Assembly (NCBI RefSeq): GCF_033568475.1
Contig: NC_133121.1
Coordinates: 192,288,664 to 192,352,663 of the forward strand
DNA: 64,000 bases
Source of the DNA: Henckelia pumila
Lineage: Eukaryota; Streptophyta; Magnoliopsida; Lamiales; Gesneriaceae
Reading direction: 5' to 3'
Part shown: positions 34,694 through 46,394 of the stretch, one piece after another
Numbering within the stretch: the first letter of the stretch is position 1
Layout: each line of letters opens with the position of its first letter
Translations under genes and position numbers: made by a program
Notes under the pieces: model-generated
Told to the model about the DNA's origin: nothing
Database searches by the model: none
Seen by the model: only the letters and a program-made list of their open reading frames with translations

Positions 34694-35040
34694 AAATGTT
34701 TGTAGCTAAAAAATTAAATTTTCAATTCTATGAAAGAATGACGGTGAGCAAAAATATTGACAATTTTCTTCCCCCAAGTCAACGAAGATCTCTAACATTT
34801 CCCAACTCAACACAGATCTATAATATTACGGCCGATGGATTAATCGTTTGGGGTTCGTGGAGAAGGTTGTGGAGAATCAAGAAGAACGAGAGAAAGTACC
34901 CGATGACCATTTTCAACTTTCTGTTTTTGTTTTTGAAATTTGAGTAAAGGGTAGTGTTGGATTTTAAATGAAATTAGGGACATTCTCGTAAATTGGGATG
35001 AAATAGAAAGTTAGAAAAAAGGATAGAGATTTATAAAATA

Positions 35041-36095
35041 GCTGTAAGAACTTGGGCTGAAAACTTAGTAATCACTAATCTACCACAAGGAATGACAGGA
35101 CATCGATATTTCGAACTATTTGTTGATGCCTTGCACCAAGAATTTTTAGGAGTTTCTAATAATGACGCTAATTTAATAGCCAAAATATAGAACAAAATAG
35201 AGCAATCTTTATTCTGGATACTATAAAATTATGTAATTTATGTTATCTAGAAGAATTTATATGTGACTATGAAACAAACTATTATCAGTTAATAGATGCT
35301 GATAAAAAAAACATTATAAATTAAGTATTTTTAATAAAATACCTAATATACCAATAAATAGTAAAGATGAATTCTTAACTAGCGCTTATGCCAAAACACT
35401 AGGAGGAGCTATTAAATTTATTAAAGATGTTATAACAAAGAAATTCCATGAAGTAACATTAAATAAAAGAATATCCAGATCTTACAAACAAAACAATAAA
35501 CTTTTTTGTGACAAAATGGAATTCACAGTAAAAGAATACGGTTGCAAAACAAACATGTCACACAGACATTTAAAATGAAAGAAACAAAATAAATTTAATA
35601 AACCTTATAAATATTTTAATAGGAAATTTATTCCCTATAAGAAAAAGAAATTTAGAAGGAATTTCTTCAGAAAACCTTATAAAAAAATTTTTTATAAAAA
35701 GTTTGATGATAAAAAAACCACCTTGCCCAAAAGGTAAAGGAAAGAACTGCACATGTTGGTTGTGCAATGAAGAAGGTCATTATGCAAATGAATGTCCAAA
35801 ACGAAATGAAAAGAAAAACAAAGTTAAACTTTTAGAAGAATTATACACTCTTGGATTTTATCCAATAGAAACAATTGAATGTTCATCAGAAGATGAAAAT
35901 ATTTATTATCTTGATGAATCAAGTGAGTCAAATTTCGAATCTGATTCCAAATTTGATTATTCAGAAAATAATAATGATTAAATTAAGAACAAGGGCATTT
36001 TTGGAACAATTTAAGCAATAGGGAGTTGAAACAAAGTTTAAACAACTAGGGAGTAAACACAAAAATTAAGTTTGGCTTTGGGGAGTGATTTGTAA
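35041..36095 (+). pseudogene. endogenous caulimovirus-type coat protein fragment
   Basis: A broken plus-strand segment resembles the coat (capsid) protein region of plant pararetroviruses (Caulimoviridae). The first frame (about 35043-35190) is a capsid-like run ending at TAG. The middle is Lys/Arg-rich, with a TGA near 35577. The last frame (35703-35981) carries a CCHC zinc knuckle, CTCWLCNEEGHYANEC (35748-35795), then a Glu/Asp/Ser-rich acidic tail ending at TAA. No reverse transcriptase, movement protein or full genome is seen, so it is an old, dead integrated piece. It lies inside the spacer of the pseudokinase array, and spacer DNA equal to 34705-35035 recurs at 36105-36440. Confidence 0.75.
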
Positions 36096-36629
36096 GTTTC
36101 CCAAAAATCAAACCTTCAAATCCATGAAATAATGACCGTGAGCAACCCAAGTAAACAAAGATCTCTAACATTTCCCACCTCGACACAGATCTCTAACATT
36201 ACGGACGATGGATTACTCGTTTGGGGTTGATGGAGAATATTGGGGAGAATCAAGAAGAACGAGAGAAAGTACCCGATGACCATTTCCAACTTTCAGTTTT
36301 TGTTTATGAAATATGAGTAAAGGGTAGTGTTGGATTTTAAATGAAATTAAGGACATTCTCGTAAATTGGGATGAAATAGAAAGTTGGAAAAAAAAAAGGA
36401 TAGAGATTTATCAAAAAGCTCAAACTTATTTCCTATTACACATGGACTGAGCGGAAATTTGAGTTTACATTTAAGGATTTATATGAAATTTCCCCATAAA
36501 AAAATGATGATTACTATTTTCTTTCTATTATATTTTATTCTCTGATAGTACTATTTGATGTTCTTACCTCCCCAATCCTTTTGCGATTTTCCTATTTTAA
36601 TTCTAAGTATTTATTTATTTTTGTGGATT

Positions 36630-38168
36630 TTTCGTGGATGCAGATGAAAGTAAGTTTTTTTTTTTATTCTTGTACTTTATGATTTTCTGAGTTATTACTG
36701 TGGCTTCACTTTGATTAAGTTTTGTGGTGTCCCCGATGTTGTATTTTTCATTGTCTTTTTAGAAATACTAGATTTGTGTGAAACTTTGATAGGTGAATTT
36801 TTCAAGGGATTCAAATATTTTTTAAATTCTGAATGTCAAAATATTGGTGAGAATTCGATCTATATCTACTGTTTTTCACCCAACAATGACTATGGGTTGT
36901 CGGATGGTACTTGGAAAAATAGAACTTATGCCCTACGCCGACCTATCTCACCCCCGTGGAAAACCCACGCTTGTTAACTTCCCATTTCGTTTGGTAACCC
37001 GACCTCCCTCACCTCCCACCGGCTGTTTTTCTAGAGAGAACCCATTGTATGAGGTAAATTTTCATTTAACTTGAAATATTTATTTTCATATATTATATTT
37101 TCAGTTTTCTTCCAAATTATATAGGAATTTTAATTTATAAACATAGTCATTATTATTAGTTATGATTATTTTTCTTGTAACAGAACGAAAAATTTTATTT
37201 GAAGTGATTCAAACAATTAAAAATTGCATCACGTCTTAAGGCATATGCAAAAAACAGCGACATAAATTATTTGATGATTAAATATTAACTTGATGGTGAT
37301 TTACTGTTAAAAAAAATTAAATTACAAAGTAATTATATTTTATTTTTACGCAATTCAATTCATTTAAAATTTACTATTAGACTTGGATTTGATGCACTGT
37401 TAACATTAAATCCGATCGTAGTTTAATTACTTTTTTTAGTTAGTGCAACATTAAATATAAATATATACTAATTCGCATAATGGCTTAATTGCAGATACAA
37501 AAATAAAAGGGTCGGAGGAACTCAACATCTTGACAAGGATCACGAATATAATTAACGTAATTCACACAAAATATTTACCAGATAAAGTTGTGTATCAAGA
37601 CATTGAGCCAAAAAAAACTAATTTTCTTCGTAAGTTTTATATTGAATATAAATTATATTAATGATCAATTCTTTGTAACACATTGACAATAAATTTTTCT
37701 CAGGAAGACGATGTAATAATATGTGATTTGGCAGCCATGTGCTAAGAGGGTAGTCCATTCATCATCAAAACAAAACCATACAAAGATGGTAGGTATTTTA
37801 TGAAGATTGAATTTTTTTCCTACAAAAAATCTAAGATATTACTTTGATTTTCTTTCTAATTTTATTTTTAGAGGTAGAAGATGCTCATAGATTTGCATAC
37901 CAAAAAGGGGACATTTTTAATTAGGTAAACTGACAGTTGCATTTTTGACAACCATATTGCTTGAACATCCAATCATCGGTGAAACAAGTGGTGTAACAGA
38001 TTGAACTAGTGGATAAGTTTATGTGTCCCATATTTTTTCATTCGGTTGTCGAGAAACGAATGCCAGAGAGATTATTAACTTGGTACTCAGTTTTCTTGAT
38101 TCCAATATGGAAGACAGACTCACTGTGGCACAGAGATTACAAGCTATCAAATAAGGAGCTATCAATTA
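36630..38168 (+). pseudogene. pseudokinase copy 6
   Basis: The FTLIKFCGV-like segment is open for 88 codons (36711-36977). Another reading frame here runs through PTLVNFPFRLVTRPPSPP and up to a GAGGTAA donor, and may be the true exon. The catalytic exon ends YQDIEPKKT. The DFG-position exon has CDLAAMC then TAA. The αI-like end has NMEDRLTVA, with Leu replacing Pro of RPT, and stops near 38165. Confidence 0.75.
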
Positions 38169-38744
38169 GAAATAATTGTAGATGAAACATCAAAACCTCA
38201 AATCTATGAAACAATGACCGAAAGCACAAATATTAACAAGTTTCATCCCCCCCCCCCCCAACAAGTCAACGAAGATCTACAACATTTCCCTACTCGACGC
38301 TGATCTACAACATTACGACCGATGGTTTTCTCGTTTGGGGTTGAGGGAGAAGGTTAGGGAGAATCAAGAAGAACAAGAGAAAGTACCCGATGACCATTTT
38401 CAACTTTCTGTTTTTGTTTTTGAAATATGAGTAAAGAGTAGTGTTGGGTTTTAAATGAAATTAGGGACATTTTCGTAAATTTGGCTGAAATAGGAAGTTG
38501 GAAAAAAAGGATAGAGATTTATCAAAGAGCTCAAACTTATTTTTTCTTACACATGGACTGAGCGAAAATTTGAGTTTTCATTTGGGGATTTATAGGCAAT
38601 TTTCCATTAAAAAATGATGATTACTATTTTTTTCTTATTATATTTTATTCCTTGATGAGTACTATTTCAATTTCTCCCTCCCCATTCCTTGTGCGATTTG
38701 GCCCATTTAATCTAAGTATTTTTTTTTATTTTTTTAGATTTTCC

Positions 38745-40267
38745 ATGGATGCAGATGAAAGTAAGTTTTCTTTTTAATCTTACACCTTATGATTTTCTGA
38801 CTTATTACGATGGCTTCACTTTGATTAAGTTTTGTGGTGTTCCAGTTATTGTATTTTTCATTGTCTTTTTAGAGATATTAGATTTATGTTAAACTCTGAT
38901 GGGTGAATTTTTTAAAGGATTCAAATATTTTTTAAATTCTGAAAGTCGAAATATTGGTAAGCATTTGGTTTATATCTGCTATTTTTCACCCAACAATGAC
39001 TAGGGTTGCCGGATGGAACTTGGATAGTTAAAACTTATGTCCTACGCCGAGCCATCTCACCCCTGGAAAAACCACGCTTATTAACTTCTCATTTCGCTTT
39101 GTAACTCGACCTCCCTCACCTCCCACCGGTTCCTCTTCTTGAGAGAACCCATTGTATGAAAATTGAAATATTTATTATCATATATTATATTTGGAGTTTT
39201 CTTCCAAATTATATCGGAATTTTAACTCATAAACATAGTAATTATTATTAGTTGTGATTATATTTCTTATAACATAACGAAAATTTTTATTTGGAGTGAT
39301 ACCAACAATGAAAAATTGCATCACGTCTTAAGGCATACGCAAAAAATAGCGACATCAATAGTTTAAAGATTAAATATTACCCTGATGGTGATTTACTGTA
39401 AAAAAAAAATAATAAATTACAAAGTAATTATATTTTTATTTTGACGCAATTCAATTCATTTAAATTTTACTATTGGACTCGTATTGGATGCACTGTTAAC
39501 ATTAAATTCGATCGTAGTTTAATTACTTTTTTAAGTTAATGCAACATTAAATATAAATATATACTAGTTCGCATAATGGCTTAATTGCAGATACAAACAT
39601 AAAATTGTCGGAGGAACTCAACATCTAGACAACGAACACAAATATAATTAACGTAATTCACACAAAATATTTACAAGATAAAGTTGTGTATCAAGATATT
39701 GAGCCAAAAAAATTTATTTTTGAAGTGAGGTTTACATTGAATATAAATTATATTAATGATCAATTTCTTGTAACACATTGACACTAATTTTTCCTCAGGA
39801 AGACGATGTAATAATATGTGATTTGGCAGTCATGTGCTTGGAGGGTAATCCATTCGTCATCAAAACGAAACAATACAAAGATGGTAGGAATTTTACGTGG
39901 ATTGAATTTTTTTTCCTACAAAAAAATCTAAGATATTTACTTTCATTTTCTTTCTAATTTTAATTTCGAAGGTAGAAGAGGCTCGTAGATCTGCATACCA
40001 AAAGGGGACATTTTTAATTAGGTAAACTGATAGTTGCACTTTTGACAACCATATTGCTTGAACACCCAATCACCGATGAAACAAGTGGTGTAACGGACTA
40101 AACCAGTTGATAATTTTCCGCGTCCCCGTATTTTATCATTTGATTATGGGGAAACGGATTCCAGAGAGATGATTAACTTGGTACTCAGTTTTCTTGATTA
40201 CAATATGAAAGATAGACCCACAGTGGCAAAGAGATTACAAGCTATCAAACAAGGAGCTATCAGTTAG
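38745..40267 (+). pseudogene. pseudokinase copy 7, least damaged DFG-position exon
   Basis: All exon blocks are present with GTAAG after MQMK. This copy reads CDLAVMCLEGNPFVIKTK at the DFG-position exon, without the TAA carried by most other copies, and then a clean GATG-GTAGG donor. It still shows the shared frame loss at TTTTTAATTAGGTAAACTG. The catalytic exon has DIEPKKFIF. The end NMKDRPTVAKRLQAIKQGAI stops at TAG near 40266. Confidence 0.75.
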
Positions 40268-40839
40268 AAATGTTTGTAGCTGCAAAATCAAACCTTCAAA
40301 TCTATGAAACAATGATCGTGAGCACAAATATTAACAATTTTCTTGCCCCCCAAGTCAACGAAGATCTACTACATTTCCCTACTCGACGTTTATCTACCAC
40401 ATTACGATCGATGGTTTGCTCATTTGGGGTTGAAGGAGAAGGTTGGGGAGAGTCAAGAAGAACGAGAGAAAGTACTCGATGACCATTTTTAACTTTCTGT
40501 TTTTGTTTTCGAAATATGAGTAAAGGGTAGTGTTGGGTTTTAAATGAAATTAGGGACATTTTTGTAAATTTGGCTGAAATAGGAAATTGAAAAAAAAAAT
40601 AGAGATTTATCAAAGAGCTCAAACTTATTTTCTCTTACAGATGGACGAAGAAAAAATTTGAGTTTTCATTTGGGGATTTATAGGCAATTTTCGTATATAA
40701 AAATGATTTTTACTATTTTATTTCTTATTATATTTTATTCCCTAATGAGTACTATTTGAAATTCTTACCTCCACATTCCTTGTGTGATTTGCCTATTTTA
40801 AATCTAAATATTTTATTTATTTTTTTAGATTTTCCGTGG

Positions 40840-42027
40840 ATGCAGATGAAAGTAAGTTTTTATTTTAATCTTGCACTTTATGATTTTCTGAGTTATTAAG
40901 GTGACTTCACTTTGATTAAGTTTTGTGGTGTCCCTAATGTTGTATTTTTCATTGTCTTTTTATAAATACTAGATTTATGTGAAACGCTGATAGGTGAATT
41001 TTTATAGGGATTCAAATATTTTTTAAATTCTGAATGTCAAAATATTGATGAGCATTCAGTCTATATCTGCTGTTTTTTACCAAACAATGACTATGGGTTG
41101 CCGGATGCAACTTGGATAGTTAAAACTTATGCCCTACGCCGACCCATCTCACCCCCGTGAAAAACCCACGCTTGTTAACTTTTCATATCGCTTGGTAACC
41201 CGACTTCCCTATCTCTCACTGGCTGCTCTTCTCGAGAGAACATATTGTATGAGGTAATTTTTCATTTAAATTGGAATATTTATGTACATATATTATATTT
41301 TCAGTTTTCTTCCAAATTTTATAGGAAGTTTAACTCATAAACATAGTAATTATTATTACTTATGAGAACGAAAAATTTTATTTGGAGTGATTCCAACAAT
41401 GAAAAATTGCATACGTCTTAAGGCATACGCAAAAAACAGCGACATCAATTGTTTGATGATTAAATATTACCCTGATGGTGATTTACTGAAAAAAAATTAC
41501 AACGTAATTATATTTTTTATTTTTACGCAATTCAATTCATTTAAATTCTACTATTGGACTCGTAGTGGATGCACTGTTAACAATAAATTCGATTGTAGTT
41601 TAATTACTTTTTTTTAGTTAGTGCAACATTAAATATAAATATATACTAGTTCGCATAATGGCTTAATTGCAAATTCAAACATAAAATGGTCGGAGGAACT
41701 CAACATCTTGACAAGGGTCACGAATATAATTAACGTAATTCACATAAAATATTTACCAGATAAAGTTGTGTACCAAGACATTGAGCCATAAAATTTTATT
41801 CTCGACGTGAGGTTTACATTGAATATATATTTTATTAATGATCAATTATTTGTAACACATTTACATTAAATTTTTCTCAGGGAGACGATGTAATAATATG
41901 TGATTTGACAGCCATGTGCTAAGAGGGTAGTCCATTTATCATAAAAACGAAATCATACAAAGATGGTAGGTATTTTATGTGGATTGAATTATTTTTTCAT
42001 ACAAAAAAAATCTAAGATATTTACTAT
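40840..42027 (+). pseudogene. pseudokinase copy 8, 3' truncated
   Basis: It runs from the MQMK-GTAAG exon through the hinge-like segment (MKNCIRLKAYAKNSDI-like, then CLMIKYYPDGDLL, frame 41387-41617), the catalytic exon and the DFG-position exon. It is then cut at 42027, in the following intron, by gypsy-derived DNA. This is the last full unit of the array. The hinge text LMIKYYPDGDL aligns with the LVYEYMPNGSL of plant receptor-like kinases. Confidence 0.75.
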
Positions 42028-43257
42028 CACGCCCCTCTCCCAGGATCTGGTGAAATCGGCGTTGCTTTCAAATAAAATTTGAAAACAATCAGCCTCTTAG
42101 TACATAATTTAACTTTAACCAGGCTATTTTAAATTTTAACTGCGTATTGATAACATCTCATGCTACTATCTGAATGGTGGATATTGGATTCTGATTTCAT
42201 TAGCATAGCCGAATAATTTCTGGGTTAAGGCTGATTTTTCGAACTTGAAGAAAATCTCTGCAGCGTTTCGCCTACTCTTCCCTCTAACCAGTTCTCTGCG
42301 TATTCTCGAGTCCCACCGCCTTCCAATGGCTTAGGAACCATTTGCACAAACCTATGCAAATCGAATCGGTGTCTATCCTCTTTGTGGTGGTGCTACCTGC
42401 GGTGATTCTCTCTCCCCTGTCGCCTTCACAACGACTACCGACACTCCCATGGATCTCATCTCCACGTCCTGCCATCTAGTAAAAAGTAACAGAATTTCAA
42501 CCCCAAGACTGTTTACCTAGATCCCAAATATTATTGCATGCTATGATACCAAAAATGTAGTGACCCGTCTCAGAATCACCATGAGTCAAAGCTTAATATA
42601 ACTTAATAAAAATAATAATCAAAAGTAAGTCAGCGGAAACTTAATCAATGCAACTAAAAACTACCGGAATGAATACAACCGGTCTCAAAATAAGTACTGA
42701 TAAATTTATTACAACCAAATCAAAGATAATGCTAAACTCCACAAATGGAAACCTGGTAAAGTACAATCCACCCTGCTGCTGCTCAACGACCGCTACAACC
42801 CAATCCGTCCAACCTATGTTCTGCCCCGTGGAATAGGGTGTCCAGAACCAAAATCGAGGATGTGAGCTAACAATGCTCAGTACGAAAGTATGAATATACA
42901 CATTCTATGAATTTTAAATGCAAATGAACGGGTACCAAAAACCTATCACGGTAAAGGAACATTGCTCAGTCTGTAGTCGTCATGATATGTATCACGTTGA
43001 GCCATCGCACCAGGAGGTGGCTCCCATACCATAAACCGTGGACATATCCGGATCCAAAATCATGGCATCCATCCACAAAAATATCACGGGGCTGAGCGAC
43101 CCCTTTACAGGTAGTATTAAGGTGTAGGCTCAACGTGATAATGCATGCAACATAATAATCATGACATAATAAATGCACATAATTCATGCCATATAAACCA
43201 TGCAAACATAGAACATGAATACTCAACTAGCTAGGGTATCTCGAATAGTACGTCTGT
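42028..43257 (-). mobile_element. Ty3/gypsy fragment, first duplicate (gag start, PBS, part of LTR)
   Basis: On the minus strand: LTR from 43257 down to 42556 (cut short), primer binding site TGGTATCATAG (42551-42541), then a gag start (42475-42284) reading TAGSTTTKRIDTDSICIG. Frameshifts follow. The last 250 bp (42028-42280) are non-coding. Copy two (43839-45773) has the full LTR. Confidence 0.8.
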
Positions 43258-43261
43258 ACCT

Positions 43262-43838
43262 GATGATTAAATATTACCATGATGGTGATTTACTGAAAAA
43301 AAAAATTACAACGTAATTATATTTTTATTTTTACGCAATTCAATTCATTTAAATTCTACTATTGGACTCGTAGTGGATGCACTGTTAACAATAAATTTGA
43401 TTGTAGTTTAATTACTTTTTTTAGTCATTGCAACATTAAATATAAATATATACTAGTTTGCATAATGGCTTAATTGCAAATACAAACATAAAATGGTCGG
43501 AGGATCTCAACATCTTGACAAGGATCACAAATATAATTAACGTAATTCACATAAAATATTTACCAGATAAAGTTGTGTACCAAGACATTAAACCATAAAA
43601 TTTTATTCTCAACGTGAGGTTTACATTGAATATATATTTTATTAATTATCAATTATTTGTAACACATTTACATTAAATTTTTCTCAGGGAGACGATGTAA
43701 TAATATGTGATTTGGCAGCCATGTGCTAAGAGGGTAGTCCATTCATCATAAAAACGAAATCATACAAAGATGGTAGCTATTTTATGTGGATTGAATTATT
43801 TTTCATACAAAAAAATCTAAGATATTTACTATCACGCC
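43262..43838 (+). pseudogene. pseudokinase copy 9, duplicated piece of copy 8
   Basis: It contains the end of the hinge exon, the catalytic exon (here YQDIKP, since the codon reads AAA instead of GAG) and the DFG-position exon CDLAAMC then TAA, stopping at the gypsy junction. It arose by the 1.8-kb tandem duplication, not as an independent array unit. Confidence 0.8.
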
Positions 43839-45383
43839 CCTCTCCCAAGATCTGGTGACATCGGCGTTTCTTTCAAATAAAATTTGAAAACAATCAGTCT
43901 CTTAGTACAGAATTTAACTTAAACCAGTCTATTTTAAATTTTAAATGCGTATTGATAACATCTCATGCTACTATCTGAATGGTGGATATTGGATTCTGAT
44001 TTCATTAGCATAACCAAATAATTTTTGGGTTAAGGATGCTTTTTCAAACTTGAAGAAAATCTCTGCAGCGTTTCGCCTACTCTTCCCTCTAACCAGTTCT
44101 CTGCGTCTTCCTGAGTCCCACCGCCTTCCAATGGCTTAGGAACCATTTTCACAAAACCTATGCAAATTGAATCGGTGTCTATCCTCTTTGTGGTGGTGCT
44201 ACCTGCGGTGATTCTCTCTCCCCTGTCGCCTTCCCAACGACTACCGACACTCCCATGGATCTCATCTCCATGTTCTGCCATCTAGTAAAAAGTAACAGAA
44301 TTTCAACCCCAAGACTGTTTACCTAGATCCCAAATATTAATGCATGATCTGATATAAAAAATGTAGTGACCCGTCTCAGAATCACCATGAGTCAAAGCTT
44401 AATATAACTTAACAAAAAAAATAATCAAAAGTAATTCAGCGGAAACTTAATCAATGCAACTAAAAACTACCGGAATGAATACAACCGGTCTCAAAATAAG
44501 TACTGATAAATGTATTACAACCAAATCAAAGAAAATGCTAAACTCCACAAATGGAAACCTGGTAAAGTACAATCCACCCGCTGCTGCTCAACGACCGCTA
44601 CAACCTAGTCCGTCCAACCTATGTTCTGCCCCGTGGAATGGGGTGTCCAGAACCAAAATCGAGGATATGAGCTAACAATGCTCAGTATGAAAGTATGAAT
44701 ATACACATTCTATGAATGTTAAATGCAAATGAACGGGTACCAAAAACCTATCACGGTAAAGGAACATTGATCAGTCTGTAGTCATCATGGTATGTATCAC
44801 GTAGAGCCATCGCACCAGGAGGTGGCTCCCATACCATAAACCGTGTACATATCCGGATCCAAAACCATGGCATCCATCCACAAAAATATCACGGGGCTGA
44901 GCAACCCCTTTACAGGTAGTATTAAGGTGTAGGCTCAACATGATGATGCATGCAGCATAATAATCATGACATAATAAATGCACATAATTCATGCCATATA
45001 AACCATGCAAACATAGAACATGCATACTCAATTAGCTAGGGTATCTCGGATATTACGTCTGTACCTCAGAATAAGCAACCTAGCGATAACGGTACTCTAG
45101 TCCATGCCTATAAGTAAACAATCGCTGTATCACTAAACAAGTACTAAAAGCCTTAACTAGGCTAATAGCTACTCACTGAAACTAAACAGAAGCTAGCAAT
45201 ATACCTGCATCCGTAGTCAGCCCTTTGATGGCGATGACCTCAAAACTTAGGCACAACTCCGCTATGATCTTATGAGCATCTCGTTCTCGACTGGTCCTCG
45301 AATACGTCGCCCAAAACCCTAAAATCTAACCAGAAAACAAGAGAAAAGCTGAGGATTAGAGTGAAGAAAATGAAGCTCTCGGC

Positions 45384-45402
45384 CTCTATTTATAGACCAC
45401 GA
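45384..45402 (-). promoter_or_regulatory. TATA box of the reverse gypsy LTR
   Basis: On the minus strand GGTCTATAAATAGAGG lies directly downstream of the palindrome array and about 380 bp into the LTR. The two other related LTRs have TATA-like text at the same relative place (about 56930 and 59685). Confidence 0.7.
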
Positions 45403-45410
45403 TCGGAATG

Positions 45411-45642
45411 TCCGATCTCAAGTTCGGAGCTTCCGAATGCACTTTGGAACTATCGAACTCCCTCTACCAAACGTGTGTCTCTGATTGGACAAAACATTGC
45501 TGCCGACACAGTTTGGATCCACCGAAATCTAGTTCGGAACTTCCGAAGTCTGTCAAGTCTAATCACCCAATCAAAACTCATACCCTGTCTGAATGCCACA
45601 AGATCGGATCTTCCGATCTTCAGTTCGGAGCTTCCGAATTTT
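45411..45642. repeat. array of short palindromes in gypsy U3
   Basis: Six imperfect copies of a 17-bp palindrome, GWTCGGANNTTCCGAWC, lie between the LTR start and the TATA box. Examples are GATCGGAATGTCCGATC, GTTCGGAGCTTCCGAAT, GTTCGGAACTTCCGAAG and GATCGGATCTTCCGATC. Copies come in close pairs (GATCGG form next to GTTCGG form) separated by longer spacers. The same pattern recurs in related LTRs at 56935-57175 and 59685-59965. Confidence 0.85.
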
Positions 45643-45773
45643 CCCAATAATTGAAACCCTCGGAAGAATTTTTAATCATTCTAAATCTGATTTTCAACTC
45701 CTTAAACTCAAATGAGAATCCATTATTCATGTTTAGACAGTAGATTAGCTTGATTAGTAGTCCCGCTACTACA

Positions 45774-46394
45774 CTCATAATCTGGAAGCATTATTCCTCT
45801 GATAATCATTATTGCTATACATTGGGGCCAGATGATATTCATGGACAGCTCAAGGGGATTTGCAGATTAGATTGTGCTGGCATGCCTTATATTCGTATCT
45901 CCTCTTAGATTTAATTTCTTTTAAGTCTTTGTTTTCGTATTTTGTAATTTTTGTTGTTATGTCTTGTAATTTCTTGAGAGGTTTTGACTTAGTTCCTCTC
46001 TCATGTAATTTTTTTTAATTTTTAATAAACGGGTAGGGGTCCGTCTAACCCTTGCCACAACAGGGGTCTTTTTGGGAAAATAAAAAATAAAAAAATAATA
46101 TAATCTAAAATAATATTATATATATACATATATCTTTCCATCCAAGCTTTCAACCACATAAAGTTCGAACTAATACTTATTAATTTCTCATTCATTTTAT
46201 TTAGTAATAGAAAAATAATTTTCCTACAAATTCGATCTATTCCCGATATAGAATTCACCACATGTTCAAATTATTTATCAATGTTAAATGGACACACAAA
46301 TCATTTTTGCAACAATCGACTATGTCCCTCCTGCTCACCTCAATTTCAACCCAACCACTGCACCTCCTTTTCTATGAGCTTGTGACTACCATTC
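45774..46394. other. intergenic DNA, no gene seen
   Basis: Between the gypsy LTR and the next element. A T-rich strand with TTGTAATTTCTTGAGAGG-like text is followed by an AT-rich run. No open frame has recognisable content. It may be remains of another retroelement. Confidence 0.4.

Larger units (their letters stand above)
25304..42027 (+). repeat. tandem array of about 2.1-kb pseudokinase units
   Basis: Seven complete or nearly complete repeat steps can be aligned by markers. The text CCCAACAATGACTATGGGTT or a close variant occurs at about 26848, 28951, 31061, 33408, 36878, 38990 and 41081. The spacing is about 2.1 kb where uninterrupted, and longer (2.35 and 3.47 kb) where foreign DNA is inserted. 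Each unit holds the exons and introns of one kinase-like gene plus about 560 bp of spacer, all on the plus strand. A fragment at 13873-13948 and a duplicated piece at 43262-43838 belong to the same family. Confidence 0.9.
41456..45062. repeat. 1.8-kb tandem duplication spanning kinase and gypsy DNA
   Basis: The block 41456-43261 (tail of pseudokinase copy 8, gypsy gag start, PBS and 700 bp of LTR) is repeated at 43262-45062 with the same order and an offset of about 1806 bp. Private markers such as CTCGTAGTGGATGCACTG, absent from the other array units, occur in both. The junction near 43260 joins mid-LTR text (GTCTGTACC) straight to TGATGATTAAATATTACC. The duplication therefore followed the gypsy insertion. 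Confidence 0.9.
43839..45773 (-). mobile_element. Ty3/gypsy 5' end: LTR, PBS relic and gag start
   Basis: The LTR is 45773-44362 (1412 bp; on the minus strand it starts TGTAGTAGCGGGACTAC and ends GGTCACTACA). The PBS has decayed here, with GATACC changed to GATATA. A gag frame (44281-44030) reads FVKMVPKPLEGGGTQEDAEN then WLE, the typical PPTFxG-WLE start of gypsy gag. Everything downstream, including pol and the second LTR, is missing; the fragment joins pseudokinase DNA at 43838. The Met-type primer site and gag style fit a chromovirus or Tekay-like gypsy element (tentative). Confidence 0.8.

Noticed and set aside
45411..45642. Regularly repeated palindromes resembling a CRISPR array
   Set aside because: Repeats are imperfect, very short, irregularly spaced and in the U3 of a plant LTR, with no cas genes.
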